DNA of 64,000 bases. Source: Sipunculus nudus. Lineage: Eukaryota > Annelida > Sipuncula > Golfingiida > Sipunculidae. Positions 24,234 through 34,910 of the stretch are shown piece after piece. The stretch spans positions 1,245,501 through 1,309,500 of the forward strand of contig CM049319.1 of the NCBI GenBank assembly GCA_026874595.1. The letters run 5' to 3'. Each line of letters begins with the position of its first letter. Position 1 is the first letter of the stretch. The notes beneath the pieces were generated by a model, which ran no database searches, was not told where the DNA came from, and saw nothing but the letters and a program-made list of their open reading frames with translations. The position numbers and the translations under genes were made by a program.

Positions 24234-25460
24234 CTAATAAATGCTTTACAGAGATAAATATTTACACAGACCGCTAATTTGGATATTTATTTTCAAAGTT
24301 TATTTTCAAACATGACTTTTCAAACAAGAAAAATACACAAGTACATATTGTAGTAACATTAATATACATCAATAACATAATCAACAATATACATCGGTAA
24401 CCATATAATGCTTTTAAGATATCACTATAAATTTAACATTTTCTGTGTAATGGATAAAATGTTTTTATTCAAGTTTTAAATTGCTATATATTTACATAAT
24501 TGTATCATGTGGAAATTATTTAATTTACTAAAGAACCTCTTTTTTTAAAAGACGAGGATGGGTACATCAAACACTCAACCTGTGTCATGCACGTATGGGT
24601 ATCATTGTTGAGGCATGAGTGTCATTTCTTCAGCAAATATTATTGCATTGTTATATCCACATGCGAATTTGTTTTAAAAGCTGAGATAAATAAGAAAATA
24701 CGGGTGTGTCCATATCGGGAACGGGCTTGTATTAAAATTTGGTGCACTTGTGAGCTAAAGAATGCTGCTAATACGATTTTTAAATTCTTCTTAACTGTAA
24801 AACAAACTATTGTTAAAATCATATTCTGACCCTCAATGTGTAAATAGTCTGACTCTAAATGATTAAATACTTGATAAATAGCGTCTATTGACTTTTTTCT
24901 CACATTAATTTCACTCACGTTTAACATTTAATATTATATTTTATTATAATATACCATATTGTATTATGTGATGCTATTTTGTACATTATATTATGTTATT
25001 CTATTCATGTAACAGATACACTGCAGGTACAACGGTTTTCCATTTCTCCTTCACACGTCAAAACCCGTCCTGTTTCATCGCATTTTACCATTTCTGTATC
25101 TCATACTCATTTATGGGGGCACTTCAGTGCAACATTCATATAGACAGTTCCAAGTATGTCACCCTCTGTCCTGTGTTGTTATATTTTGCAACAGACATTG
25201 GACAAAGGACGCAACCGCTTGACAGAGGTACTGGAGGAAGCATCTATGTAACAGATGAATTACTGGAAAAAATTGTTCAATAATTATGCCAAGTATCGAC
25301 CTCAGTGGAGACTTGCGTTTACACGTTATAACATTCACAGTCACGTAACCCTTGCGTACATCAGCAGATGACGCTCAGCGTATAATGATACAAGTAGAAA
25401 TAGCGGCTTTAACGCCTCGTTTACACACATACAAGTGTTCTTCTGTGCCAACAGTAATAT
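23770..25460. other. Intergenic with (TA)n at 24168-24232, no gene recognised
   Basis: AT-rich. The TA microsatellite includes interrupted TAAATA units. The right end (25340-25460) should hold the ancestral cytoplasmic-tail sequence of copy B in a shifted frame. Confidence 0.5.
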
Positions 25461-25464
25461 ATAT

Positions 25465-26817
25465 TTAAGTTCCACCGGGGACAGACTGCGCAGTCTGCCA
25501 GATCTGGTCACTGGACCTTCTTCTCTGCTCAACCAGAACTATTATGTAACTAAAGCTTCGTTTGTGTTGTATTTCTGTCTGGAAAAGGATGTTACAGAAG
25601 AAAATTGAGAGTCCAAAGACAAATATACAAAGACTAGATGGTATAATGTGCATTGTCCACATATACCAAGGAGTTGTTTCAATATCTTGAACAGTCATAG
25701 TCTGTTTGGCATATCCGACGACATTAGTTCCTTGGCAGGTGTACTTTCCCACTGAAGACGGTTGTAAGGATAACGATCCTAAAGACTTGGACTCAATGGC
25801 AACTATTTGGTCATCAGGCCCATTAATACAAATCGTTGGTGCTGGAAAACCTGTTACTCTGCATTCCAGTAATTTATTTTCAACATTTTGCGAGAAGGTC
25901 ACAGCCGGACTCTGACAACTTGTTATATTGTCATATTCCTCCACAAACTGAGGGTCACGACCTGAACATGACACAGGTGTCTCTGTGCCCAGGGATATTT
26001 TAAATGTATAATTGCACCTGAATCCAGGCTGTCGCGTTATTAATGAATGGTTATCCACATTGCAATTCCATTCTATACTTTTTCCTTTCTTTATAACTAT
26101 TATAAATGAGTCGACCTTGCATCCGCAGAAAATACGATTTCCAACCATTGTTATTATCGAGGGTATATATGAGTTAGCAGGAACCTCCATTGGCAATATA
26201 ATATTTTTGTACCGTAGGTCTAACCAGCTTAATTCATCAATTTTTGTCTCGTTACTGAAAATAACTCGCCTTATTTTGTTATTGCTCACAACAAAGAATC
26301 TTAGCCTAGAAAGACCTTTAATACAGTCCAGATTCAGAACCGTAAGATTATTATTCGCCAGGTTAAGGGTAACCAAATTAGTAAGGTTCATGAAAGAGTC
26401 AATCTTGATTGTGTGTATACCATTGGTTGATAGTATCAAGGTTTCCAGCAACTCCATTGGTGGAAACATCAGTGGGCTTTCGTTTCCAATGTCGTTGTTT
26501 GATACATCCAGAGAGACAAGTTTCCCATGTCCAACATTTGATGGACTTTGTTTCTTATTGTTGGAACAGTTCATGAATGAAGCTTCCGAGAAGGCCTGCA
26601 AGACCTCTTCCAATGATTTCAGTTTATTTTGCGATACATTTACAATTGTAAATTTTGTCACATTCTGGTCAAGATTTAAATGTGAAATGTTTTTCTTTGA
26701 ACAATCAATGGATAATTGATTTATACATCTACACCAAGATGACCCACATCCCGTATTGTGATTCATTTTCAGGCTTACCGAAAATTCAGATATCCAAATC
26801 AGCAGCAAGAAATTCAT
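25465..26817 (-). CDS. LRR-Ig transmembrane receptor, copy B
   Basis: An intronless 450-residue open frame. Signal peptide 1-16; LRR N-cap with cysteines 24, 29, 31, 39; about six leucine-rich repeats (45-205, e.g. LNLANNNLTVLNLD); LRR C-cap (231-284, cysteines 231, 233, 252, 268, 284); one I-set Ig domain with C319 and C361 (GKYTCQGTNVVG); TM helix about 387-412; tail 413-450. It is nearly identical to copy A through the LRRs and diverges in the Ig domain. After TEIQH the tail differs from copy A. The family tail (EEGP to VNEA) instead appears in the next frame downstream, so the native tail may have been lost by a frameshift. Expected at the cell surface as a recognition or adhesion receptor of the metazoan LRRIG type; ligand and function unknown. 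Confidence 0.85.
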   Translation of the reverse strand: MNFLLLIWISEFSVSLKMNHNTGCGSSWCRCINQLSIDCSKKNISHLNLDQNVTKFTIVNVSQNKLKSLEEVLQAFSEASFMNCSNNKKQSPSNVGHGKLVSLDVSNNDIGNESPLMFPPMELLETLILSTNGIHTIKIDSFMNLTNLVTLNLANNNLTVLNLDCIKGLSRLRFFVVSNNKIRRVIFSNETKIDELSWLDLRYKNIILPMEVPANSYIPSIITMVGNRIFCGCKVDSFIIVIKKGKSIEWNCNVDNHSLITRQPGFRCNYTFKISLGTETPVSCSGRDPQFVEEYDNITSCQSPAVTFSQNVENKLLECRVTGFPAPTICINGPDDQIVAIESKSLGSLSLQPSSVGKYTCQGTNVVGYAKQTMTVQDIETTPWYMWTMHIIPSSLCIFVFGLSIFFCNILFQTEIQHKRSFSYIIVLVEQRRRSSDQIWQTAQSVPGGT

Positions 26818-27840
26818 CTTTGTGCCTCAAGGAGTTATCAGAATTTTGGTATGGCTGTTCCCATACACATTGTTATCATGGGTATGAGTGAAAAATTAGT
26901 TTGATTATATGAGGCGTGTATGCTACAGAGCAAGTTATTCTCTCTACTGTTGTATACGTAATAATGATATACAATGGTTATTCAACAATACGAGGAAGTA
27001 TGTCTGCCCTCCTTATTTGCGTGTTAAATAGATTTTTAAACAAACTCTCAACAAACTCTCATGCTGTTATTAGGATGACAAGCAAATAACTTTTTTTCTA
27101 TATGTCTTTGGCTTTCGGTCAAAAAAAGGCCGGGTTTTATGTTTTATGGTCATGTCATTATCTTGAAATTATATTTTGAAAAAAAGTTATAACTTTGATC
27201 AGGAGCAATATATCTACAGCCAGACACGTAGGCACAATCACCTGTGAAACGTTAGTTTAAAGTGTCGTAGAAATGGGATAACTCGTGTGCAACTTTGTCT
27301 TCCATGGTTCTGCACTATGTATATAACGGTCCATTTATATCATGACGGATACACATTTAAAGTACAACAGGTAGTCCCAAATTTAATTACACCTATCAGA
27401 TTGTTAAAAACTTCTATAATTTTTAGTTGTCAGGGTTCATAATCATCTAATTAGGTGCGTGTTTAAGCTTAAATTAGCTAGGAAAGATACTATTATTTTA
27501 TGGCTTTATAGGTCATTCAGTTTCCTATGATAAACAAACTGCAATATGCACATACATACATTTATATTTTAGTATACTGAATTACTATTGTTCTAGGTAT
27601 ATTTATTTATAACAGGACATATGTTTTGTTATTCAACTAGATGGCAGTGTATCTTTGTAGGATTCCATTTATAGATATTTCAGATGATATTACTTTTGGG
27701 TACAGTGTTAGAGTACATTCACACACTCAAGTTTATGTCTCATATGCCAGCCATGATATGTTTTCATATACAACAAATAACAGTGGTCCCAACAAGTCAG
27801 AATGTGTCCGTAAGGACTTGTTAATTGTTTTTGTAATTTC
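26818..27840. other. 5' flank of copy B and unassigned sequence
   Basis: 26818-27150 is paralogous to the flank of copy A and presumably carries the minus-strand promoter. From 27150 to 27840 copy B has about 690 bp absent from the copy A flank, without a recognisable element. Confidence 0.55.
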
Positions 27841-27841
27841 A

Positions 27842-28500
27842 GAGCACTGTAAAAAGGCGCCCTCGTTTTGATGTGCATCTGGTCTGTGAAAACCAAGACT
27901 TGAATTCTATTTCAAGTAGTATTGGGTTCGAAGTAGGTGGACTTGGACTCGGACAAGCACTCGGCCTCGGGAAGTGTCTACAGGTGAAGCAGGTGAATTT
28001 GTTCATATTCTTTGGCACGTTATTCCTTCTTGAAATTTATTACTGTCAAAACTTGATAATCCAAATATTTACAGACGTTTAAGATCACAAAATATTAATC
28101 GCATCAGATGCAGAATCCTTAGATAAAGGTTATGGATAAATACATTTACACCCTACATATGAAAAATAACAAGTGTTAAGCTTTGGCCCATTGAACTCTT
28201 AATTTTATAGTTCCTAAACTCGTTTCCAAGGATGTAATAGGATATCTAATAAAACTGTACTCATAATCCCGACATGCCGCATGTGCCATCTGGGTGTATG
28301 CCAGTTGGCAGTCTAATGAGAGGTTCGAGAAACTCTCAGAAATAAACCTGTCGACAAAAGCACACCGAGGCCAGCTTCCACGTGTGAAACGATATGCGGA
28401 GAGGGCCTGGTGCTACGTTTATTGGCAAAGATTAAAGCGGACTAACGCTACTTCGGGGGACGCTAACATTTTCATATTTTATCAGAATTGTATAAATTAT
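27842..28500. repeat. Segmental duplicate of 16887-17640
   Basis: Same landmarks in the same order as the copy A flank. The GGACTTGGACTCGG tract is shorter here, and about 190 bp at 28270-28460 replace the copy A sequence before 'attttcatattttatcagaattgtataaatta'. Confidence 0.7.
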
Positions 28501-28594
28501 TATTAATAAAGAACAACAACTTTCATTAACAGGTGTTATTTCATAAAATGCTCACATGGTATCATAGTACGAAAAAGAAATGAAAATATTTTAT

Positions 28595-29430
28595 TGTTAG
28601 CTCAGCTGACTTTCACTCATGCTGAGCTATAGCGATCACCCATTGTCCGTCGCCCATCCGTCTGTCTGTCTATCCGTTTGTCCGTTAACCAGGCACAAAT
28701 CGTAATCGCTTTACCTGGAATCTTCTAACTTGATAACCAGGATGGTCCATGGAAAATCTCCTTCGAAACCTGAAATAAGATCTCTGTTACTCATATCCTC
28801 TGAGCTATTGAGCTCAGAATTACCTCCATGAATAATTAAAAATTTGACACAAAACTACAGTATATGAACAACTTAAGCATTGATCACCATGATTCTGTGC
28901 ATGTATATTCATCATGTAGTGTTTCTTCAGTTTTCATAGACTGACTGCGCTACCTGGATTTTTTTTTGAAATTTTAACGCAATTTTTTCTCCATTTTTTA
29001 GACCTTAAAAAGATGTAGTCATCTGTAACTTTTAACTTGACCATACCGGAAGGTCTATTAAATATCTCCTCGGAAATCAGAAATTAGGTCTCTGTTTCCC
29101 GTATCCTTGAGCTATAGGGATTGTAAGTACCCATCAGTATAAGAAAAATTTTATACAAAATCTCCAGTTTCTGAATAACTAATGCATTTATCACCATGAT
29201 TCGGTGGATGCACAACCATCCTGAAGTGTGTTATCAGTTCTTGCAGACTGGTGGCATCACCTGTTTTTTCATATTTTTACGCATTTTCATTATTTTTTTT
29301 AGACCTTCAAAAATGCATTCCTCCGTTAACATGACACAATTCTTACCGGGGAGGTCCATAAACAACTCCTTTGAAACCTGAAATTAGGTCTCTGTTACCC
29401 ATATGCTCTCAGCTATGTTTCAGTTGAATT
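28595..29430 (+). repeat. Hairpin-headed dispersed repeat, copy 3
   Basis: Head TAGCTCAGCTGAC, five-base loop, then TCATGCTGAGCTA, followed by TCCGTCTG repeats and two bodies. It is the duplicate of the element at 17.72 kb, with matching private variants such as 'ttggtgg/cgttggatgcacaaccatcctgaagtgtgtt'. Confidence 0.75.
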
Positions 29431-29796
29431 GTGATACAACCTTCAAAACTTAGCATTCAGGTGATAAAATTCCTTCTTTTAATGTCTTCCTAGTCCGCTG
29501 AGCTTCATCACTTCTGGGTCACTTGTTTTGGTAATTATCGAGGTTATATGATTTTTCTTTGATCGTCGTATTTGATTTGCATGTTCATGCTGATGTTTAA
29601 AATAAAGTTTACTAGTGTTCTCTGTGAATGTTTTTTCTGGGATCTATTACGGAACCTAGATAAAATAACTTGAAATATGTTGTTATATACAACATACGTG
29701 ATAATAATTTTCTGGCGATTACATTCATATATCTTATTCTAATATTTTTTTCTTTGGAGGTAACTGCCTTTCTTTAAATGTCATCTTATTTTAAAA

Positions 29797-29862
29797 ATAT
29801 GCACATCTGCAGAATTTCATTTTGGTTTCGGACTACTTGACAGGGAAATATCACTAGTATTA
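29797..29862 (-). repeat. SINE 3' fragment
   Basis: 'catctgcagaatttcattttggtttcggactacttgaca' is the reverse complement of the 3' part of the SINE at 38.8-39.12 kb. The tRNA-like head is missing. Confidence 0.6.
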
Positions 29863-30121
29863 TCCCTGCCGTCATATACGTCTGTTAACAACCACCGTTA
29901 CCCCTAGAAGGAATAAGCTATGTACTTCAATTCATGATTAGATAGAATAAGAGGGATAGCATACCATTATCATTTCAGTGTTCAGAGGTGATTCTGTAGC
30001 TGATTTACGTTACATAACATCAACATTTAATGATGTATTTCAGCTTTGATTGTGGTCTTTTGAGCAATAATGTCAATGAGACCGCACTCAATATATAATG
30101 TTGCAGGTAAGGATAGAGGAT

Positions 30122-30430
30122 TCAACTCCGATAATTCAACTGTAATTTCATTACAGTCACTTCATTATTTACAAAAACATTTTCATGCAAGCGTGGTGTT
30201 TTGTTCCTCCTACTTCTCCCCTTAAAGGGCCCTTTTTGGCTGATGTGACAAATGTTATGTAAATGAAGCATCTGGTGTGTTGTATTTCTGTCACAGAAAG
30301 GTAGTGGAAGAAGAAAACTATATGTCCAAAGGCCAATAAACCAGGGCCAGACGGTACAGTGTGCACTGTCCATATATAACCACAAGCAATTTTAGTATTT
30401 CCGCAGTTACTATATGCCTTGGAGACCTAT
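30122..30430 (-). pseudogene. LRR-Ig relic: TM segment and cytoplasmic tail
   Basis: The minus strand reads VTEIQHTRCF and KGPLRGEVGG in one frame and LHENVFVNNEVT in another. These are the counterparts of TEIQH, QGPTERR and LYEDVSVNEE in copy A. The TM part is frame-damaged and no Ig or LRR sequence remains. Its downstream flank (29.87-30.12 kb) is paralogous to 32.27-32.66 kb. Confidence 0.7.
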
Positions 30431-30509
30431 GTTTCAAGTAGCTCACTGCTAGTGTATATCCCAGAATTAACAAATTGCTCTCCGACAACACTCGCTCTCT
30501 GACTGATAA

Positions 30510-30960
30510 CAGGTTCAGTTTCACCTGATTTCCTCAAGTGGTCCGCATGCACAAAACGTTGTCCATCGCCAACGTCCTTTATCTCTTTGTAACCGTGCCT
30601 GGAATATATTTCACCTCCTGGTTGTCACGACAGTTTTTTGCTCTGACTATTTCATTTACTTTAAATTCACAAAACTGAGTACGTGTGTCATAGCTTTTAA
30701 TGTTATCTGTCAACGGGGGGTCACTTACAGCCAGTCACTGAAGGGTATGGTCTGCCTGACCTCATTAAGATGGACGGCAGTCTCAGCTGGACACCCCTGT
30801 GATACCAGGAATGGCTGCCTCTGTCACTTTTTAATATGAGGCTTGCAGAATGGTCATAACAACATGTGGGCCAGTGAATGAGTAAACTGTTTCAGAACAT
30901 GTTTTCAAATTCCATGGCACAGTGCTGCAGCAACTGTACTTAATATCTTTATTTAAGACA
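30510..30960 (-). mobile_element. Possible LTR-retrotransposon integrase C-terminal relic
   Basis: The minus strand reads FKVNEIVRAKNCRDNQE, then VKYIPGTVTKR, a stop, and sequence ending VKLNLLS. This resembles the end of Ty3/gypsy-type integrases, where a basic strand (V.VR....KW.PG.V..R) follows the catalytic core. It has several stops and no core or LTR, so it is only a fragment. Confidence 0.45.
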
Positions 30961-31196
30961 GGACCCTTGGTCAATCATAACAAGAATTTACCAGTTAATT
31001 ACTATGATATATTTTTTTTGTGGTTAATCTTTTATTAATCACAGTGTATGTCTTTAAATGAATGGTAAGAAGTATGCTGTATTTGTGGATGTGCAAAAAT
31101 TATCATCAGTGTTAATATATTATGAATAAACCACTTTAAACCTCTCATGCTTTCAGTAAATCAAATGAGAAAAATATCAAAATCCCCCAAAATTTA

Positions 31197-31265
<69 letters not shown>

Positions 31266-31560
31266 AAGCACAACTGTTTTTAACATCATCGTGAGACTGC
31301 ATGAATAAACCATGTCCACAACTGACTTATATAATCAATCAACAAAAAGAGACGTCATGCAAATACATCTATAAATAACCGTTGAATTAAAAAAAAGATA
31401 TAAACACATATTGCACAGTAAAAATCTATATATTAAATTACTGAGGTAAAAAAAAGAAAAAAGATTATTAATTTTATTGAAATAATTATATGGACCCAAA
31501 ATACCCATATATTAAATATATGGTATTCTTTTATGTATGTACTTTCTGAACCTAAATCTG
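30961..31560. other. Intergenic with (CA)n-(TA)n at 31201-31262
   Basis: Nothing but an AC/AT compound microsatellite and AT-rich sequence. Confidence 0.6.
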
Positions 31561-31574
31561 AATTATTTATACAT

Positions 31575-31765
31575 CTCCCGATCCTTCAAAGAACCCAATA
31601 TTTGCAGTACAAAGAACCCTTATGGTGTCAAAGAACGTTTTAGAACCCTTAAGAACCAATACAGGTTCTGTAGGGTTCTTTTGTAACAAAAGGTTCCGTA
31701 AAGAACCCGTATCAGCTCAAAGAACCCCCAGAGAACCATTTGAGCTAAGAGTGTACAATAAACAT
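31575..31765. mobile_element. AAGAACC-repeat foldback element (MITE-like)
   Basis: About 190 bp with at least eight AAGAACC or GGTTCTTT words on both strands, so it can fold on itself; it ends 'TAAGAGTGTA'. I recall very similar AAGAACC-rich non-autonomous DNA transposons in fish genomes; that parallel is from memory. The 68-codon frame over it is fortuitous. Confidence 0.5.
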
Positions 31766-31865
31766 GATAATTATTTTATGACGATTACATTCATATCTAT
31801 TTTTATATATATATATATATTGTTGTAAACAGACGCCTCCAATTTCTTGAAATTTCATCTTTATT

Positions 31866-32080
31866 AAAATGTGTTCATCTGGAGAATTCAATTCCGGTTT
31901 CGGACTACTTGATAGGCTAGTATCACTAGCTTACTTTCCTTTTATATCCTGGTTTTAACCAGGCCCGCTGACTATTGCACCTGTGGCATTTGAATGTAAT
32001 CATTGGCATGGCTTGGTACTACTACCGACAAAAGCCCGAAACCATACTCGTTTGTGAGCATGGTTGTTTCCTTGTATGTC
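31866..32080 (-). repeat. SINE copy lacking the tRNA-like head
   Basis: The reverse complement matches the middle and 3' part of the 38.8-kb SINE, from 'gagcatggtt' and 'cgggcttttgtcggtagtagtacc' to 'agtccgaaaccgg'. Its neighbour to the right (32.27-32.66 kb) is the shared flank of two LRR-Ig relics. Confidence 0.65.
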
Positions 32081-32667
32081 TTACTCATGGCCGAATGAGC
32101 GTTAATTTAGCATTTGATAAGAAATTATCCTATTAAACACAGAACTGAAATTTTTTCCATAACATGGTGATTTTCTGCACACTCACAGTTCTTTCTCCAT
32201 AAGTCTGTTACTTGTATCTGTTCCGCCATAGTCAACATCACCCACAAATATCACAGTCATCCATAGCAAGGTAGTATCCCTGCCGTCATATACGTCTGTT
32301 AACAGCCACCGTATCCCCTAATGGGTCATCGATAAGCACGTCATCAAACACAAGCTATGTACTTGTATTCTTCACCAGATATAATATAACAGAGATAGCA
32401 TATCATTATCATTTCCGTGTGTTCAGACATAATATTGTCGCTGCTTGACATTACATTACATCAACATTTAAGATAATATTTCAGCTTTGATTGTTCTTTC
32501 CAAATATTCTACATTTTCTATAAAGATGTAGATACGCATCGTGTGACTTAAATATGTTCGATGAATCATCTCGTAATTTACTCTGTAGCTAACCTCAGTG
32601 GCCATTTGAGCAATGATGTTAATGTGGCCACTCTCAATTTATAATGATGCAGGTAAGGATAGAGGAT

Positions 32668-33842
32668 TCATCTCTGGTAATTCAACTGTAATTCCAGTAG
32701 AGTCACTTCATTATATACAAGAAATATTATGTAAATAAAGCAGCTGTTGTGTGTATTTCTGTCAGGGAAAGGTAATGAGAGAAGAAAACTGAAAGTCCAA
32801 AGGCCAATATACAAATACCAGACGGTACAGTGTGCATTGTCCGTATATAGCAATGAGATTTTAGTATCATGAACAATAAAAATTTTCGGCCGACCCGACG
32901 ATGTTAGTTGTCTGGCAGGTATAGTTTAACGAACAACGATTCTTAAGGTTTGAAATGCTTTGCAAATATTTGATCATTAGGGCCAAGCATAGTGATTGTT
33001 GGACGTGGAAGTCCTGAAACTTTATACTCCAGAATACGACTTGTTGTATTGTCCAGGAATAACACACCCGGACTCTGATGACTTGGAATTTTGTTTTATT
33101 CCTCCATAAAATGAGGGTCAAAGCATATACCTGACACAGATGTTGCTGCACCAAGGGATAATCCAAATCTATGAATGCATCTGGGACCAGGTTGTCGCTT
33201 GATTGCAGATCACTTAGCCAATCAATTTTGTACTCTATCCTTTCTTAATAACGAATGCGTCGACCTTGCATCCACAGATAATATTTTTTCCGACAGTGAG
33301 TGACATAATCGAGGGTAAATTATTAGACAATCACATTTGCAATATCAAGTTCTTGTACCGTAGGTCTAACATCAAGCATTATCTGACAACTCATAATATT
33401 TCACAGTATGTTGTTTTTGCTTAGCAAGACCCTTAGGACAGTGTAAATCCAGCACCATGTGATTTTGGATCGTCAGATAAAAGACTATAAATGTAGTAAC
33501 GTTCGTATATATCATCGGCTGATAGTATCAAGGTTCTATGCAGCCTATATCCAGTGAAACAAGTTTTCGATGCGGAACTTTAGGTGCACTATGTAAATTA
33601 TTGTTGGAGCTGTTCATGACTGAATCTTCCGAGATCGGCATTGCCACACCTAGGACACCAGTCTATTTTGTAATAGATTTACAGTTGTAATGTAAATTTC
33701 GGTCGTATCATTGTAAAGTTTAAATTTAAAATGAATTTCTTTGAACAATTAATGGATGATCGATTAACGCCATCCTGTAACCTGGTTGATATTCAGACTG
33801 ACCAAAAACACAGATATATAAATCAGCAGCACGCATTCATCT
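32668..33842 (-). pseudogene. LRR-Ig relic covering most of the gene
   Basis: The minus strand follows the whole copy A layout with many frame breaks. A start region ('gcattcatctttgtgcttctg') and N-cap precede LRR pieces ('ttgttggagctgttcatgactgaatcttccgag', 'taccgtaggtctaac'). The C-cap ('cgaccttgcatccacag') and an Ig piece reading LNYTCQTTNIVGSAE follow. A TM/tail piece ends YNEVTLLELQLNYQR, close to the 30.1-kb relic's NNEVTVMKLQLNYRS. It is too damaged to encode a receptor and is older than copies A and B. Confidence 0.8.
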
Positions 33843-34204
33843 TTGTGCTTCTGTAAGTTACCAGAACTTTTTGTATGACTGATCGTATACAAAACAAAAA
33901 AATACGTAACCATATGAAGGGTGATTTGCTGTTGAGTGAGTCCTCCTGTTTATTGTTTTAAACACAATAATTATGTACTTGTTATCAAACAATAAAGGGA
34001 AAGTATGTTTATCGGGAGTTTTTGGCTGTTAAGTAGAGTTTTATAAAAGCTCAAGTGTTGTTATTAGGATGAAGAGCATATACCCTTTGTAATTGTTGCA
34101 GTTGTTTTGTTAAGAATGGGCGGTGTACTATATTTTGTATGGTCGTGTTTTTATGTGATATCTTATTATTAATTTTATTACATACCTTAGGATTAGGTTA
34201 GGAG

Positions 34205-34269
<65 letters not shown>

Positions 34270-34660
34270 TAACCTGTAAAATGTTCCTTTGAAATATCTT
34301 AGAAATGATATGAACTCATGTTCAAGCTTATAACATAACTTCGTCGGTGGTAAAACTTCTAAATTTTGGACGATCCAGATATAAAAATGGCTATTAAACT
34401 AGAGTTGTTGGTCTTATGTTATTCAATGTTACTTGATTTTTACAATTTATGTTTGTTGTTTCAACTATCAAATTAATTAGTAAATGTTCTATGAATTTAA
34501 AAAAAAACTTAAGAATTATCTCGGGGTCTCTCTGTTAACATAACATTGACTGGCTTCTTTAATATTATGTACACTTGCCGGTTTTAATCTTTATAAGAAT
34601 ATTTAGTACTTAGTGTGATAAATAGATATATTTCAAAACGTCATCCACGAGAGTTGTTGC
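33843..34660. other. LRR-Ig 5' flank with (TA)n at 34207-34264
   Basis: Paralogous to 19.42-20.1 kb ('gggcggtgtactatattttgtatggtcgtgt' and 'ttcaagcttataacataacttcgtcggtgg'). Similarity resumes at 38.51 kb, past later insertions. Confidence 0.65.
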
Positions 34661-34910
34661 CAAATTAAAGTATCAGGGGCGGATCTAGGATCGGCCCAAT
34701 ATTTTCCCCCAAGCAATTGTTTCCGTAACAAATGGGGGCTCTTCCAAATTGACAGCAAAATTTGTGGCCTGGGGAATGGTGGTTTGAAGTACATGTAATT
34801 GAGTAATTACCGCCACATTGTTCACCAAAAGTGTGACTCCTGGGATTGTTAATCTTGTTCTGGTAGCAGAACCATCTCAAGAAGGGATGTGTTACGGGGT
34901 GCATATTAAA

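Noticed and set aside
26012-26719. 235-codon plus-strand frame
   Set aside because: Antisense of LRR-Ig copy B; open only because the sense frame has few codons that give antisense stops.
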